Part shown: in pieces, positions 1 through 7,115 of the stretch
Layout: each line of letters opens with the position of its first letter
Position numbering within the stretch: the stretch's first letter is position 1
Origin: JBLFWJ01 sp047611425
GTDB lineage: Bacteria > Bacteroidota > Bacteroidia > UBA10329
Reading direction: 5' to 3'
Assembly (NCBI GenBank): GCA_047611425.1
Contig: JBLFWJ010000130.1
Coordinates: 1 to 9,711 of the forward strand
Length of the DNA stretch: 9,711 nt
The notes under the pieces: model-generated
Told to the model about the DNA's origin: nothing
The model's database searches: none
Seen by the model: the letters and a program-made list of their open reading frames with translations, nothing else
Position numbers and translations under genes: made by a program

Positions 1-837
1 CTCTGGACTCCGAATAATGAGATGACGCAAGGAATTCAGGTTACTGAATCCGGAACATTTACTGTGATTGTTACTGATCCTGTAAATGGTTGCGTGAACG
101 AATCCGCACCGATGGTGGTTGCTGTTAATATTCCTCAGGTTCCTACAATTACTGCTGACGGACCGCTTGAATTCTGTAAGGGAGAAAGCGTAGTGCTTGA
201 TGCTGGAACAGGATTCAACTCCTATCTCTGGACCAGTGGATCTACAACTCAATCCATCACTGTTACTGAAACAGGCGATTATGGGGTAACCGTACTTGAC
301 GAAAACAACTGTCTGGACTCTAGCTTAGTAGCAGATCCTGTTCATGTTGAAGTTTGGGCTCCGACTCCAATTGCAAGTCAGGATGGGGATTCAATTGTAG
401 TAGCTGGCGGCCCATTTGCTTCGTACCAATGGTATTATAATGGTGAGATTATTTCAGGCGAAACAGGTCCGTTCTTAAACCCATCTTCAAGTGGTGTTTA
501 CTATGTAATTGTAATGGACGAGCATGATTGCTCTGCACAATCCAATATCGTAGAATTTACATTCATCGGAATTGCTGAATTGTCTGACATAACTAGCATT
601 CAGGTATACCCGAATCCGAACAAAGGAAGGTTTGTGATTAAAGCAACATTTGATCAGCCTACCAAAGCAACAATTACCGTAATAGATGCGCTAGGAAAAA
701 TATTGGATGTAGTTGACTTTGGAGTTTCAGCAACCATTAATGAAGAATTGAATATTGATGGACTTCCAAATGGCGTGTACCAGATTAGGCTAAACACCGA
801 GAAATCAACCATTACAAAAAGGGTGATGAAGATTTAA
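1..837 (+). CDS. T9SS-secreted Ig-like repeat protein, C-terminal part (5' end outside window)
   Basis: Only the last 278 codons are visible. The frame is open from base 1, and the first residues (LWTPNNEMTQGIQVTESG) already match the inside of the repeats, so the ATG at 22 is internal and not the true start. From base 1 there is one partial Ig-like repeat (about residues 1-46), one complete repeat (about 48-120), and a more diverged one (about 121-190). They share the pattern Cys-[KE]-G near the start, [SY]-YLW in the middle and G-x-Y-x-V-x-V-x-D..Cys near the end. Residues about 200-278 form a type A sorting domain: VYPNPNKGRF, then a beta-rich stretch, LPNGVYQIRL and a basic end KRVMKI. 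In this family the domain directs export through the T9SS and is removed or lipid-linked at the cell surface. The role is probably structural or adhesive; no enzymatic domain is visible in this part. A strong terminator follows 21 bases after the stop. Confidence 0.9.
   Translation, partial: LWTPNNEMTQGIQVTESGTFTVIVTDPVNGCVNESAPMVVAVNIPQVPTITADGPLEFCKGESVVLDAGTGFNSYLWTSGSTTQSITVTETGDYGVTVLDENNCLDSSLVADPVHVEVWAPTPIASQDGDSIVVAGGPFASYQWYYNGEIISGETGPFLNPSSSGVYYVIVMDEHDCSAQSNIVEFTFIGIAELSDITSIQVYPNPNKGRFVIKATFDQPTKATITVIDALGKILDVVDFGVSATINEELNIDGLPNGVYQIRLNTEKSTITKRVMKI
142..372 (+). repeat. Ig-like module shared with the next gene (copy 1)
   Basis: This 77-codon stretch aligns without gaps to 3587-3817 in the downstream gene. 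About 70% of residues are identical by eye, including the unbroken run YLWTSGSTTQSITV. The DNA is much more diverged, mainly at third codon positions, which points to an old duplication or domain exchange kept by selection on the protein rather than a recent copy. Confidence 0.8.
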
Positions 838-857
838 AATTCATTGATTTTAAAGGG

Positions 858-886
858 AAGGGAGGGCATTTGCTCTCCTTTTTTTT
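858..886 (+). terminator. Intrinsic terminator after the first T9SS gene
   Basis: The arms AAGGGAGGGC (858-867) and GCTCTCCTTT (872-881) pair over 10 bp, with two G-T wobbles, around the loop ATTT. An unbroken T tract (879-886) overlaps and follows the 3' arm. This is a textbook Rho-independent terminator for the plus-strand gene ending at 837. Confidence 0.85.
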
Positions 887-897
887 GTCAGTCAAAA

Positions 898-914
898 AAT
901 AGAAGGGTTCTATT
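898..914 (+). promoter_or_regulatory. Perfect inverted repeat upstream of the glycine-rich protein gene
   Basis: AATAGAA-GGG-TTCTATT is a perfect 7-bp inverted repeat with a 3-base spacer. It abuts a -7-like element (TAACTTTA, 914-921) and lies about 35 bases before the start codon. Its position suits an operator for a dimeric regulator; a small hairpin is the alternative. No regulator can be named. Confidence 0.35.
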
Positions 915-921
915 AACTTTA
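914..921 (+). promoter_or_regulatory. Possible -7 promoter element for the glycine-rich protein gene
   Basis: TAACTTTA matches the Bacteroidota -7 consensus TAnnTTTG except at the last base. The nearest upstream TTG (885-887) is 26 bases away, longer than the usual 17-23, so the -33 half is weak. A start near 926 would give a leader of about 24 bases. Tentative. Confidence 0.3.
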
Positions 922-949
922 GGATTCCCCTACAAAACAGAATTTCTAC

Positions 950-3900
950 ATGATGAATTTTACTTTTAAGCACCTTACAGCACTCGTTGCAATCGTATTG
1001 ATGGCATCATTTGCCTTTGCTCAGCAACCTTGCAATTATTGGTATGTCTCACCAACTGGGTCTGGAATTTTAGGTACACCAGACAATCCAACGGATCTTC
1101 AATACGCGATTGATAACGCTGACCCAGCTAGGAATCACGTTAGATTATTAGGAGGCAATTATACGTTTGCATCTAAGCTGTTATTGGCTGGAAACCTGAT
1201 TCTAGAGGGAGGATATCAGGTAAGTGGATCAGACTGGGTTTTGAGCAGTGGAGGAGCAACCTCGCTAAATATCAACCCAACTTTGGAAACAATGAATGTA
1301 TCTGGCACTGAGGTAGGTTACTATGTTGGGGTTGAAGCGGTAGGTCTAACCAATTTTGAACTAAGAAACTTGACCTTGAATGTTCAGTTGGCCGGTGCAA
1401 CCGGAACGACCTCGGACAGAGGTAATACGATATATGGACTTTATTTAAGTGGATGTTCTAACTACGAGATTTCTCGTGTTGAAGTAAATACTGGTGATGC
1501 ATCCAACGGAGTTGTGGGCGATATTGGTGCTGGCGGTATCGATGGAGGAAATGCATCGAACGGACAGCTTGGAGATTGCGATGGATGTTTCTGGCCTTGG
1601 TGTTCGGGAGCAGGTGTACCTGGAGGAGCTGGCGGAGTTGGTGGCGGTGGTACCGGTGCAGGAGTTGATGGTGCAGGCCTAAACGGTGGCGGTGGCGGAA
1701 AAGGTGGTGATGGTGGCGTTGAAGGTGACAACAATGGTCAAGACAGCCAACAAGGAGGTGGCATAAACGGAAGTCTTGCTAATACTACCGGTGGTGGTGG
1801 AGGCGGAAATGGAGGTGACCCGGGCGGCCCAGGATCTTCGGGATTTGCAGGTGCTGATGGATCAAACGGAGGCAACGGAACAACTGCCCCTAATGGAACA
1901 GTTACCTCAGGATATTTCATTCCAGGTGCTCAAGCTGATGCTGGCACAGATGGACTTGCCGGAAAAGGCGGTCGCGGAGGCGGTGGCGGAGGTGGCCAAG
2001 GTTGCACGTTTTGTGATGACGGTGCTGGAAACGGTGGCGGAGGTGGCGGAGGTGGAGCCTCAGCTGGAGGTGGTGGTACCGGAGGTACAGGTGGCGGATC
2101 CACCTATGGAATTTTCGCTTGGGCAAATGGCGCAGGTGGACAATTAATTGATGCCAATTTTTCGTCCGGCACCGCAGGGTCAGGCGGTTCTGGAGGTGAT
2201 GGTGGTTTTGGAGGTGATGGTGGAGAAGCTGGTAGTGGTGCCCTTGAATGTACAGGTGAAGTTGGAGGAGGTGCTGATGGTGGAGATGGCGGAAATGGAG
2301 GTGATGGAGGCGATGGTGCAGATGGTGATTCCGGAGAATCCGTGCCAGTATTTGAGGATGGATCAACCATAACTCAAACCGGAGCTGGAATTCCAACAAC
2401 TTTCTCTCCTATTGTGGTTTCTCAATTTCAAGGATGTACCAATTCAGAAATTGGATTGCAGAAAAATGGAGGAGATTTTGATCTTTCGGCTATGGGCAAT
2501 CCTTTATTGGTGAATAACGTTGACCCTGTTACGTCAACATATATAACCGCTCAAAATGATATTTCAGTTTATTATTCAGCAATCGGAGAACACGATGTGG
2601 TTGTTTCTGGAACTACGTATAACAACTTCGTTTCGATAAATAGCACTCGAACACTTCCTTCGATGGAAGTGATTCAAGATGGAGTTTCCGTTAGTGCCCT
2701 TTGCGGCAGTGCCGATGTAGAGTTATCTACAACCGATATTGGAAATGATTACGATTGGGCTATCGTTCATAATGGTGTAGCTACTCCTGCAACAGGGGGC
2801 AATGGAGGTTCTGCAACTACCCACACATTTGGAGCTACGAACGGAACTTATTATGTAAGATTAAGAGTAAAAGATGAGTGTTGTGGATGGTCAATACCGG
2901 TTTATACTGAGTTGGAAGTAGCTCCACCTGTTGTTGTGGATGTAGGCCCCGATACAACGGTCTGCCCTGGAGGCGCACTTACATTTGACGCTGGAAATGG
3001 TTTTGCAGATTACACTTGGTCAACAACCGAGATTACTCAGTCCATTTCTGTTTCAACCACCGGTATCTACGGAGTTACGGTTACAGATGTAAGTGGATGT
3101 GTAGGTTACGATGAAGTTGCGGTAGGTATTGCGCCTCCGTTGAGTCCATTGGTTACAGCTAGTGGCCCAACCACAATCTGTGCTGGCGACACAATTATAC
3201 TTTCAGCAGGACCTGGTTATACTGAGTACTTATGGTCGGATGGCTTTACGTTATCCGAAGAATTGGTGGTTACCACATCGGGGGACTTTGCAGTGAATGT
3301 TACCAGTGATTTAGGATGTACCGGGGCTTCATCAATCATTCAGGTAAACGTTAATTCATTGCCTAACGCTGTGGTAAATCCGGTTGGGGAACAACATATT
3401 TGCGAAGGTGATTCGGTTACTTTATCCGCTCTTGCAGGATACGATTACGACTGGAGTGGTGGCTTAGGCGCTAGCCAGTCCGTTACCATCAATACAACCG
3501 GAGATTATTCGGTCACTATTACGGATGATAATGGATGCGAGAACACTTCGGCAATAAGCACAGTAGAAGTGCATACTGCTGAAGCACCAACAATAAATGT
3601 AGATGGCCCATTGAGCTTCTGTAAAGGCGGATCTGTAGTCTTGGATGCAGGGACAGGTTACAGCTCTTATTTATGGACAAGTGGATCTACTACACAATCA
3701 ATTACGGTATCCGAAAGCGGAACATATTCTGTTACCGTAATGGACCCTTACGGATGTATCGATTCTACCTTACTTCCAGATCCAGTAATGGTTACCGTTT
3801 GGGATCCACAACCAATTCTGTCCACTGTAGATGATACAATATGGGTCGTGAATGCAGCCGAGTTTTCAACCTTTCAATGGTTCTTAGATGGAGTTGAGGT

Positions 3901-4291
3901 TGATGGTGCTACAGGAGCGAATCTTACAATTCAGCAAACAGGTCTTTACACTTGTCTCGTAACCGATGAGAATGGATGCGTAGCAACTTCAGAAGTTTAC
4001 GATTTGCTTTGTTGTGTAGGAGTTGAAGAATTGGGTGTAGTTAGTTTGCTATCACTTCAACCAAATCCATCGGAAGGTGAGTTTGTGTTGAGATTGAATT
4101 CAAACGAATCTGTTGATATTTCAATATCTGTAATAGATATTATGGGTCAACGAATTGTCGATACTGAAATGATTGAGCGAAGCACGTCTTTGACCAAATC
4201 GATTGACCTATCTCAATTTCCAGATGGAGTTTACTTCCTCAACTTGGATGTATCTGGTCAGCGGATAAGCAGAAAATTGGTTAAGCACTGA
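950..4291 (+). CDS. T9SS-secreted glycine-rich, beta-helix-like and Ig-like repeat surface protein
   Basis: This 1113-residue protein has a Sec signal peptide at residues 1-24, with likely cleavage after AFA before QQPC. Start 950 or the adjacent ATG at 953 gives the same mature protein. Residues about 25-187 look like a parallel beta-helix (YVSPTGSG, then short strands such as LILEGGYQV and FELRNLTLNV). Residues about 188-464 are dominated by GG, GGxGG and GGDGG runs, broken at about 384-407 by a rung-like segment (STYGIFAWANGAGG). A linker follows to about 660. Then come four Ig-like repeats of about 70 residues starting near 663, 733, 807 and 880, each with two cysteines likely to form a disulfide, and a diverged fifth from about 955. 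Residues 1034-1113 are a type A T9SS sorting domain (LQPNPSEGEF, PDGVYFLNL, terminal RKLVKH). The protein is exported through the outer membrane and attached to or released from the cell. An adhesive or matrix role is inferred; no catalytic motif was seen. Confidence 0.92.
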   Translation: MMNFTFKHLTALVAIVLMASFAFAQQPCNYWYVSPTGSGILGTPDNPTDLQYAIDNADPARNHVRLLGGNYTFASKLLLAGNLILEGGYQVSGSDWVLSSGGATSLNINPTLETMNVSGTEVGYYVGVEAVGLTNFELRNLTLNVQLAGATGTTSDRGNTIYGLYLSGCSNYEISRVEVNTGDASNGVVGDIGAGGIDGGNASNGQLGDCDGCFWPWCSGAGVPGGAGGVGGGGTGAGVDGAGLNGGGGGKGGDGGVEGDNNGQDSQQGGGINGSLANTTGGGGGGNGGDPGGPGSSGFAGADGSNGGNGTTAPNGTVTSGYFIPGAQADAGTDGLAGKGGRGGGGGGGQGCTFCDDGAGNGGGGGGGGASAGGGGTGGTGGGSTYGIFAWANGAGGQLIDANFSSGTAGSGGSGGDGGFGGDGGEAGSGALECTGEVGGGADGGDGGNGGDGGDGADGDSGESVPVFEDGSTITQTGAGIPTTFSPIVVSQFQGCTNSEIGLQKNGGDFDLSAMGNPLLVNNVDPVTSTYITAQNDISVYYSAIGEHDVVVSGTTYNNFVSINSTRTLPSMEVIQDGVSVSALCGSADVELSTTDIGNDYDWAIVHNGVATPATGGNGGSATTHTFGATNGTYYVRLRVKDECCGWSIPVYTELEVAPPVVVDVGPDTTVCPGGALTFDAGNGFADYTWSTTEITQSISVSTTGIYGVTVTDVSGCVGYDEVAVGIAPPLSPLVTASGPTTICAGDTIILSAGPGYTEYLWSDGFTLSEELVVTTSGDFAVNVTSDLGCTGASSIIQVNVNSLPNAVVNPVGEQHICEGDSVTLSALAGYDYDWSGGLGASQSVTINTTGDYSVTITDDNGCENTSAISTVEVHTAEAPTINVDGPLSFCKGGSVVLDAGTGYSSYLWTSGSTTQSITVSESGTYSVTVMDPYGCIDSTLLPDPVMVTVWDPQPILSTVDDTIWVVNAAEFSTFQWFLDGVEVDGATGANLTIQQTGLYTCLVTDENGCVATSEVYDLLCCVGVEELGVVSLLSLQPNPSEGEFVLRLNSNESVDISISVIDIMGQRIVDTEMIERSTSLTKSIDLSQFPDGVYFLNLDVSGQRISRKLVKH
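1511..2341 (+). repeat. Glycine-rich coding repeat region
   Basis: This G-rich stretch encodes about 277 residues of irregular glycine repeats, built from short units such as GGTGGCGGA and GGAGGTGATGG. It forms two blocks: about 1511-2098, and about 2170-2341 with a GGDGG character. A non-repetitive segment encoding STYGIFAWANGAGG lies between them. The units vary at third positions and in the interspersed residues, so this is a degenerate protein-level repeat rather than a clean minisatellite. Cysteine clusters break the pattern at residues 210-218 (CDGCFWPWC) and 352-355 (CTFC). Confidence 0.85.
3587..3817 (+). repeat. Ig-like module shared with the upstream gene (copy 2)
   Basis: This is the partner of 142-372: 77 codons, no gaps, about 70% identical at protein level. 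It is the fourth Ig-like repeat of the 1113-residue protein and is closer to the module in the neighbouring gene than to the other repeats in its own protein. That supports paralogy or module exchange between the two tandem genes. Confidence 0.8.
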
Positions 4292-4297
4292 TAGTTA

Positions 4298-4323
4298 AAA
4301 AGGCCTCGGAAACGGGGGCTTTT
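4298..4323. terminator. Likely bidirectional terminator between convergent genes
   Basis: AAAAG-G-CCTCG (4298-4308) pairs with CGGGG-G-CTTTT (4313-4323) across a GAAA tetraloop, with one G-G mismatch and one T-G wobble. It begins 7 bases after the stop of the glycine-rich protein gene. On the plus strand the 3' arm ends in TTTT. On the minus strand it ends in TTTTT, so it can also stop transcription of the convergent cupin operon about 115 bases beyond that operon's last stop codon. Confidence 0.7.
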
Positions 4324-4401
4324 GATTTAAATCTATCTCGGGCAATTGTGTCAATCACCATTTCGTTAGATGGCCGCATTTAATGATCAATAATTGGCAA
4401 C

Positions 4402-4417
4402 TCGCTGGAGGCAGCGA
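4402..4417. other. Small perfect hairpin in the convergent intergenic region
   Basis: TCGCTG and CAGCGA form a perfect 6-bp stem with the loop GAGG on the plus strand. It lies 20 bases past the stop of the minus-strand cupin gene. There is no following T tract on either strand, so it is at best a weak terminator or an mRNA 3'-end structure. The remainder of 4292-4436 shows nothing else clear. Confidence 0.35.
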
Positions 4418-4436
4418 TTCTCAGGTTTCAGACTGA

Positions 4437-4943
4437 TCAGATGCTACACAATCGGTTCACCAGGTTTCTCTGATCCGGGTATTTTAAAAGAAGGTCGTTT
4501 GCTTTAGCTAATTCTAAATCCTTAAAATCAAATCCAGGAGAAACTGTACATCCTACCAAGCAAAAATCGCCTTCGTTAGCCACCTCAGATGAAAACCAGC
4601 TACCCGCTGGAATCAACAACTGTGGGGTTTCCTTAGCTGAAACGTCTAACCCCAACTGGTGTTTGATGTATTCACCCTGAGAGTTAAATTCATGAATCGT
4701 CATTCCATTGCCATCGTAGAAATGCCAAATCTCGTCACTGTTTATTTTATGCAAAGCAGATACATCATCAGCTTGAAGCATCAAGTATATTGATGTGGAA
4801 TAATTTCGAGAACCCGAAAATTCCTGACCCAAGTTTCCTTGGTCAATTTCTCCAACCGATCTATATGTTTCCTTGTACCACCCGCCTTCTGGATGCTTGT
4901 TCATTTCAAGCTTTTCGATGTAATCTTCTGCTGTTCTTCTCAT
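4437..4943 (-). CDS. DUF985-type cupin (Cupin_5 family) protein
   Basis: The 168-residue protein fits the small single-domain DUF985/Cupin_5 family over its whole length. Family marks are KHPEGGWYKETYRS (16-29), STSIYLML (49-56), the cupin motif with H65, E71 and H74 (SALHKINSDEIWHFYDG), the second motif PQLLIPAGSWFSSE (107-120), and VGCTVSPGFDFKDLEL (130-145). H65, E71 and H74 are candidate metal or ligand contacts by analogy with other cupins. Members have known folds, but most have no settled function; sugar- or nucleotide-like ligands have been suggested. It is probably cytoplasmic, as no signal peptide is visible. Its ATG overlaps the stop of the upstream aldehyde dehydrogenase gene as ATGA, so it is the last gene of the operon and is probably translated by coupling. 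It may be a small-molecule epimerase, sensor or sugar-binding accessory; the pathway link is inference. Confidence 0.85.
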   Translation of the reverse strand: MRRTAEDYIEKLEMNKHPEGGWYKETYRSVGEIDQGNLGQEFSGSRNYSTSIYLMLQADDVSALHKINSDEIWHFYDGNGMTIHEFNSQGEYIKHQLGLDVSAKETPQLLIPAGSWFSSEVANEGDFCLVGCTVSPGFDFKDLELAKANDLLLKYPDQRNLVNRLCSI

Positions 4944-6301
4944 CCTCTTAAATGATAACTCTTTGGTTGAACAAATGCTCTAATTCCTGCGTGGGAAAGC
5001 GTTGATCCCAAGCCAGAATTTCCACGACCGCTCCAAGGAATGTTGGGGCTTACTCGGTCACAACAGTTCCAGTAAACGTTTCCAGAATGCATTTGATCCA
5101 TGATGTTTTCCGCTCGAACCTGGTCTTGTGTGTAAACTGCAGAAGTCAGTCCGTACGGGGTGTCAAGCATCAATTTGATAGCGTCTTCGTCATTCGCTAC
5201 TTTCTGAATTCCGATTATAGGCCCAAAGCTTTCGTCCATCATCACCTTCATTGAATGATCAACATTAGACAAAACCGTTGGCTCGAAGTAGTAGCCCTTC
5301 CCATCGATTCGTGAACCTCCCAACTGTAGTTTCCCACCCTTTGCAACGGCATCCGAAACCTGATCTTCCAACACGCTTATTTGTGCCGAACGGGTTAACG
5401 GCCCGAGGAACGTTCCTTCTTCAGTTGGCGAACCCATTCGCATGCTCTTGACTTCCTCAAGAAATGTCGACACATATTGGTCGTAGATCTTTTCGTGGAC
5501 ATAGATCCGTTCTACCGCACAACAGCTTTGACCATTATTGTAGAATGCGCCTTCAACGCCTGCGGCTGCGGCTGAAATCACATCAACATCCTCGCAAACG
5601 TACATGGGGTCTTTCCCGCCCAACTCTAGCCCTACAGGAACCAGTTTGCTAGCAACTCGTTCGGCAATGTATCGGCCAGTTTGGTGTGAACCGGTGAAGA
5701 AGTATCCGTCCAAAGGAAGTTCGAGCAATGCTTCACCAGCTTCCTTGGCACCAATGACCACTTGAAAAATATCTTTCGGAACGCCCGCTTCATAAAGCAT
5801 TTCTGCCATGTTTATTCCAGTGAGCGTACTGAATTCTGATGGCTTGTACATCACGGCATTTCCACCAATCAATGCAGGAATGAACACGTTCATCCCAACC
5901 AAAACCGGGTAGTTCCAAGCGGAGATATTGGCAATTATACCAAGTGGTTCATACGTAATCTTTTCCTTGGTGTCGCCTTCGCTAACCATCCATTCATCGG
6001 ATAGATACTTCTCGCTATTCTCAACGAAATATTGACTTCTTCCAATTCCACCACTAATCTCACCTTTGGCTTGATTTAGAGGTTTTCCAACTTCCGAAGT
6101 AAGGTCGGCTGCGATGCTATCTGCATTGGCCAACATTAGTTCGTTGAACTTTGCAATGCAGTTGATTCTTTCTTTTAGTGGTCGAGCTGCCCAATCCTTT
6201 TGAGCAATTTTCGTTGCGTTATACTTCTCTTGAATCGAGTCGGATGAGTCAGCTTCAATATCTCTTATAACTTCTTCAGTAGCCGGATTAATGATCTTCA
6301 T
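4940..6301 (-). CDS. NAD(P)-dependent aldehyde dehydrogenase
   Basis: This 453-residue ALDH-superfamily enzyme oxidises an aldehyde to the acid with NAD or NADP. The cofactor-binding parts are present: NISAWNYP (125-132, N130), YKPSE (152-156, K153) and FFTGSHQTGR (201-210). The catalytic pair is intact: E226 in LELGGKDP and nucleophile C260 in NNGQSCCA, 34 residues apart as in other ALDHs. The late motifs ESFGPI and PWSGRGNSGLG, and the end PKSYHLRG, also fit. The protein lacks the N-terminal extension of longer (~490 aa) ALDHs. Substrate cannot be read from sequence. The PuuD-like hydrolase directly upstream suggests gamma-glutamyl-aminobutyraldehyde (a PuuC-like role) or succinate semialdehyde; betaine-aldehyde-type substrates remain possible. 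Its ATG overlaps the upstream stop as TAATG, and its stop overlaps the cupin start as ATGA. Likely cytoplasmic. Confidence 0.93.
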   Translation of the reverse strand: MKIINPATEEVIRDIEADSSDSIQEKYNATKIAQKDWAARPLKERINCIAKFNELMLANADSIAADLTSEVGKPLNQAKGEISGGIGRSQYFVENSEKYLSDEWMVSEGDTKEKITYEPLGIIANISAWNYPVLVGMNVFIPALIGGNAVMYKPSEFSTLTGINMAEMLYEAGVPKDIFQVVIGAKEAGEALLELPLDGYFFTGSHQTGRYIAERVASKLVPVGLELGGKDPMYVCEDVDVISAAAAGVEGAFYNNGQSCCAVERIYVHEKIYDQYVSTFLEEVKSMRMGSPTEEGTFLGPLTRSAQISVLEDQVSDAVAKGGKLQLGGSRIDGKGYYFEPTVLSNVDHSMKVMMDESFGPIIGIQKVANDEDAIKLMLDTPYGLTSAVYTQDQVRAENIMDQMHSGNVYWNCCDRVSPNIPWSGRGNSGLGSTLSHAGIRAFVQPKSYHLRG

Positions 6302-7047
6302 TAATTGGATTTGATATGTGATAAAAATGTGTCGATGACCTTAATCGGGTCAATCAGTTTGTTCCCAAGTGTGTGGAAGAACTCAGGGTGCCATTGCACT
6401 CCCATCACTTTTCCGGGAGAATAATCTTCGTGAATGAAAGCCTCTAAAATATCATCTTCAGTGCTATACGCCTGTGGCAAAAGGCCCGTTCCAATTTCCT
6501 TAACTGCTTGATGATGAACAGAGTTGACCATTGGATTTTCCTCATCGGAATAGAGTTCCTCCATAAATGATCCGGATTCAAATCGAACGCCATGATAAAT
6601 ATGATCGTACTTGACGGCATTTCTATGTTCGATGCATTCTGGTCGCTGTGTATCAAGATCTTGAAAAAGAGAGCCTCCGTAAAAGGCATTCATCAACTGA
6701 AAACCTCGACAGACACCAAGTACAGGTTTGCCCGCTTTGAGAAATAAATCCAACAATTCAAGTTCGTATTCATCTCTAATTCGATCACCTTGCCACCTTC
6801 CAATTGGTTTTTCACCGTAGGTTTCTGGAGCTAGATCAACACCACCTTGAAGCAACAGTCCATCCATTTCCTTGATTATGGCCAGCTTTTCAGCTTTAGG
6901 CATTTCAGGAATTAGGACTGGCATAAACCCTGGTCTGGCAACATACGCTGCCATGTCATTTTCCATGTAAGACAGCGTTTTCGGCCCAAATGTTGACCTG
7001 TTTGCGTCTGGATAAATAAAGCATGGGGAAACACCAATCTTGATCAT
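6301..7047 (-). CDS. PuuD-like gamma-glutamyl-gamma-aminobutyrate hydrolase family (peptidase C26) protein
   Basis: The 248-residue protein has the class I glutamine amidotransferase fold and the standard length of PuuD-type hydrolases. The start at 7047 is supported by the family-like N-terminus IKIGVSPCF. Seen motifs are LLLQGGVDLAPETYG (64-78, oxyanion region), nucleophile C113 in GVCRGFQLMN, SVHHQA, and H220 and E222 in GVQWHPEF, which complete a Cys-His-Glu triad. In E. coli, PuuD releases GABA and glutamate from gamma-Glu-GABA in putrescine degradation. Other family members cleave other gamma-glutamyl or related amides, so the substrate here is inferred. It is the first gene of the minus-strand operon with the ALDH and cupin genes. 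A consensus Bacteroidota promoter ends 5 bases before its ATG, so the mRNA may be leaderless. No signal peptide is seen; cytoplasmic. Confidence 0.9.
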   Translation of the reverse strand: MIKIGVSPCFIYPDANRSTFGPKTLSYMENDMAAYVARPGFMPVLIPEMPKAEKLAIIKEMDGLLLQGGVDLAPETYGEKPIGRWQGDRIRDEYELELLDLFLKAGKPVLGVCRGFQLMNAFYGGSLFQDLDTQRPECIEHRNAVKYDHIYHGVRFESGSFMEELYSDEENPMVNSVHHQAVKEIGTGLLPQAYSTEDDILEAFIHEDYSPGKVMGVQWHPEFFHTLGNKLIDPIKVIDTFLSHIKSN

Positions 7048-7052
7048 ACCGT

Positions 7053-7083
7053 CAAATTTACTTTCCTACCAGTACTCATACAA
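7053..7083 (-). promoter_or_regulatory. Consensus Bacteroidota promoter of the PuuD/ALDH/cupin operon
   Basis: Read on the minus strand, TTG (7083-7081), 20 bases, then TAAATTTG (7060-7053) is a full match to the flavobacterial pattern TTG-N17-23-TAnnTTTG. Only 5 bases separate it from the ATG at 7047, so the predicted transcription start falls at or within a base or two of the start codon. That implies a leaderless or nearly leaderless message. Confidence 0.7.
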
Positions 7084-7087
7084 GAAA

Positions 7088-7115
7088 TTGAACATCACAT
7101 CGTTTTTTACCTTCG
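7088..7115 (+). promoter_or_regulatory. Probable promoter of the DUF1573-VWA protein gene
   Basis: TTG (7088-7090), 17 bases, then TACCTTCG (7108-7115) matches TTG-N17-23-TAnnTTTG with one mismatch. The element ends 5 bases before the ATG at 7121. This again predicts a transcript starting at the start codon, and it argues against the in-frame ATG at 7040, which lies upstream of this promoter. Confidence 0.45.

Noticed and set aside
22..24. ATG at 22 as the start of the first gene
   Set aside because: The same frame is open to base 1, and the residues before the Met (LWTPNNE) match the conserved LWT segment inside the Ig-like repeats. The gene therefore begins outside the window.
1511..2341. 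Glycine-coding repeats as a CRISPR array or non-coding minisatellite
   Set aside because: There is no regular repeat-spacer structure, the units are short and degenerate, and a single open frame with period-3 structure spans the region.
1462..2399. Several long open frames on the minus strand and in a second plus frame, rich in Pro, Ser, His or Leu
   Set aside because: They are antisense or frame shadows of the GGN-rich repeat: G-rich codons give few stops in the other frames. Their compositions are low-complexity and they have no family features, whereas the plus-strand gene runs straight through.
4433..4440. Palindrome CTGATCAG overlapping the cupin stop codon
   Set aside because: An 8-base palindrome is expected by chance at this scale, and nothing around it suggests a binding or recombination site.
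5464..5652. Open frame on the plus strand inside the aldehyde dehydrogenase gene
   Set aside because: It lies antisense to the catalytic-core coding region, has an Arg/His-rich composition and shows no recognisable domain.
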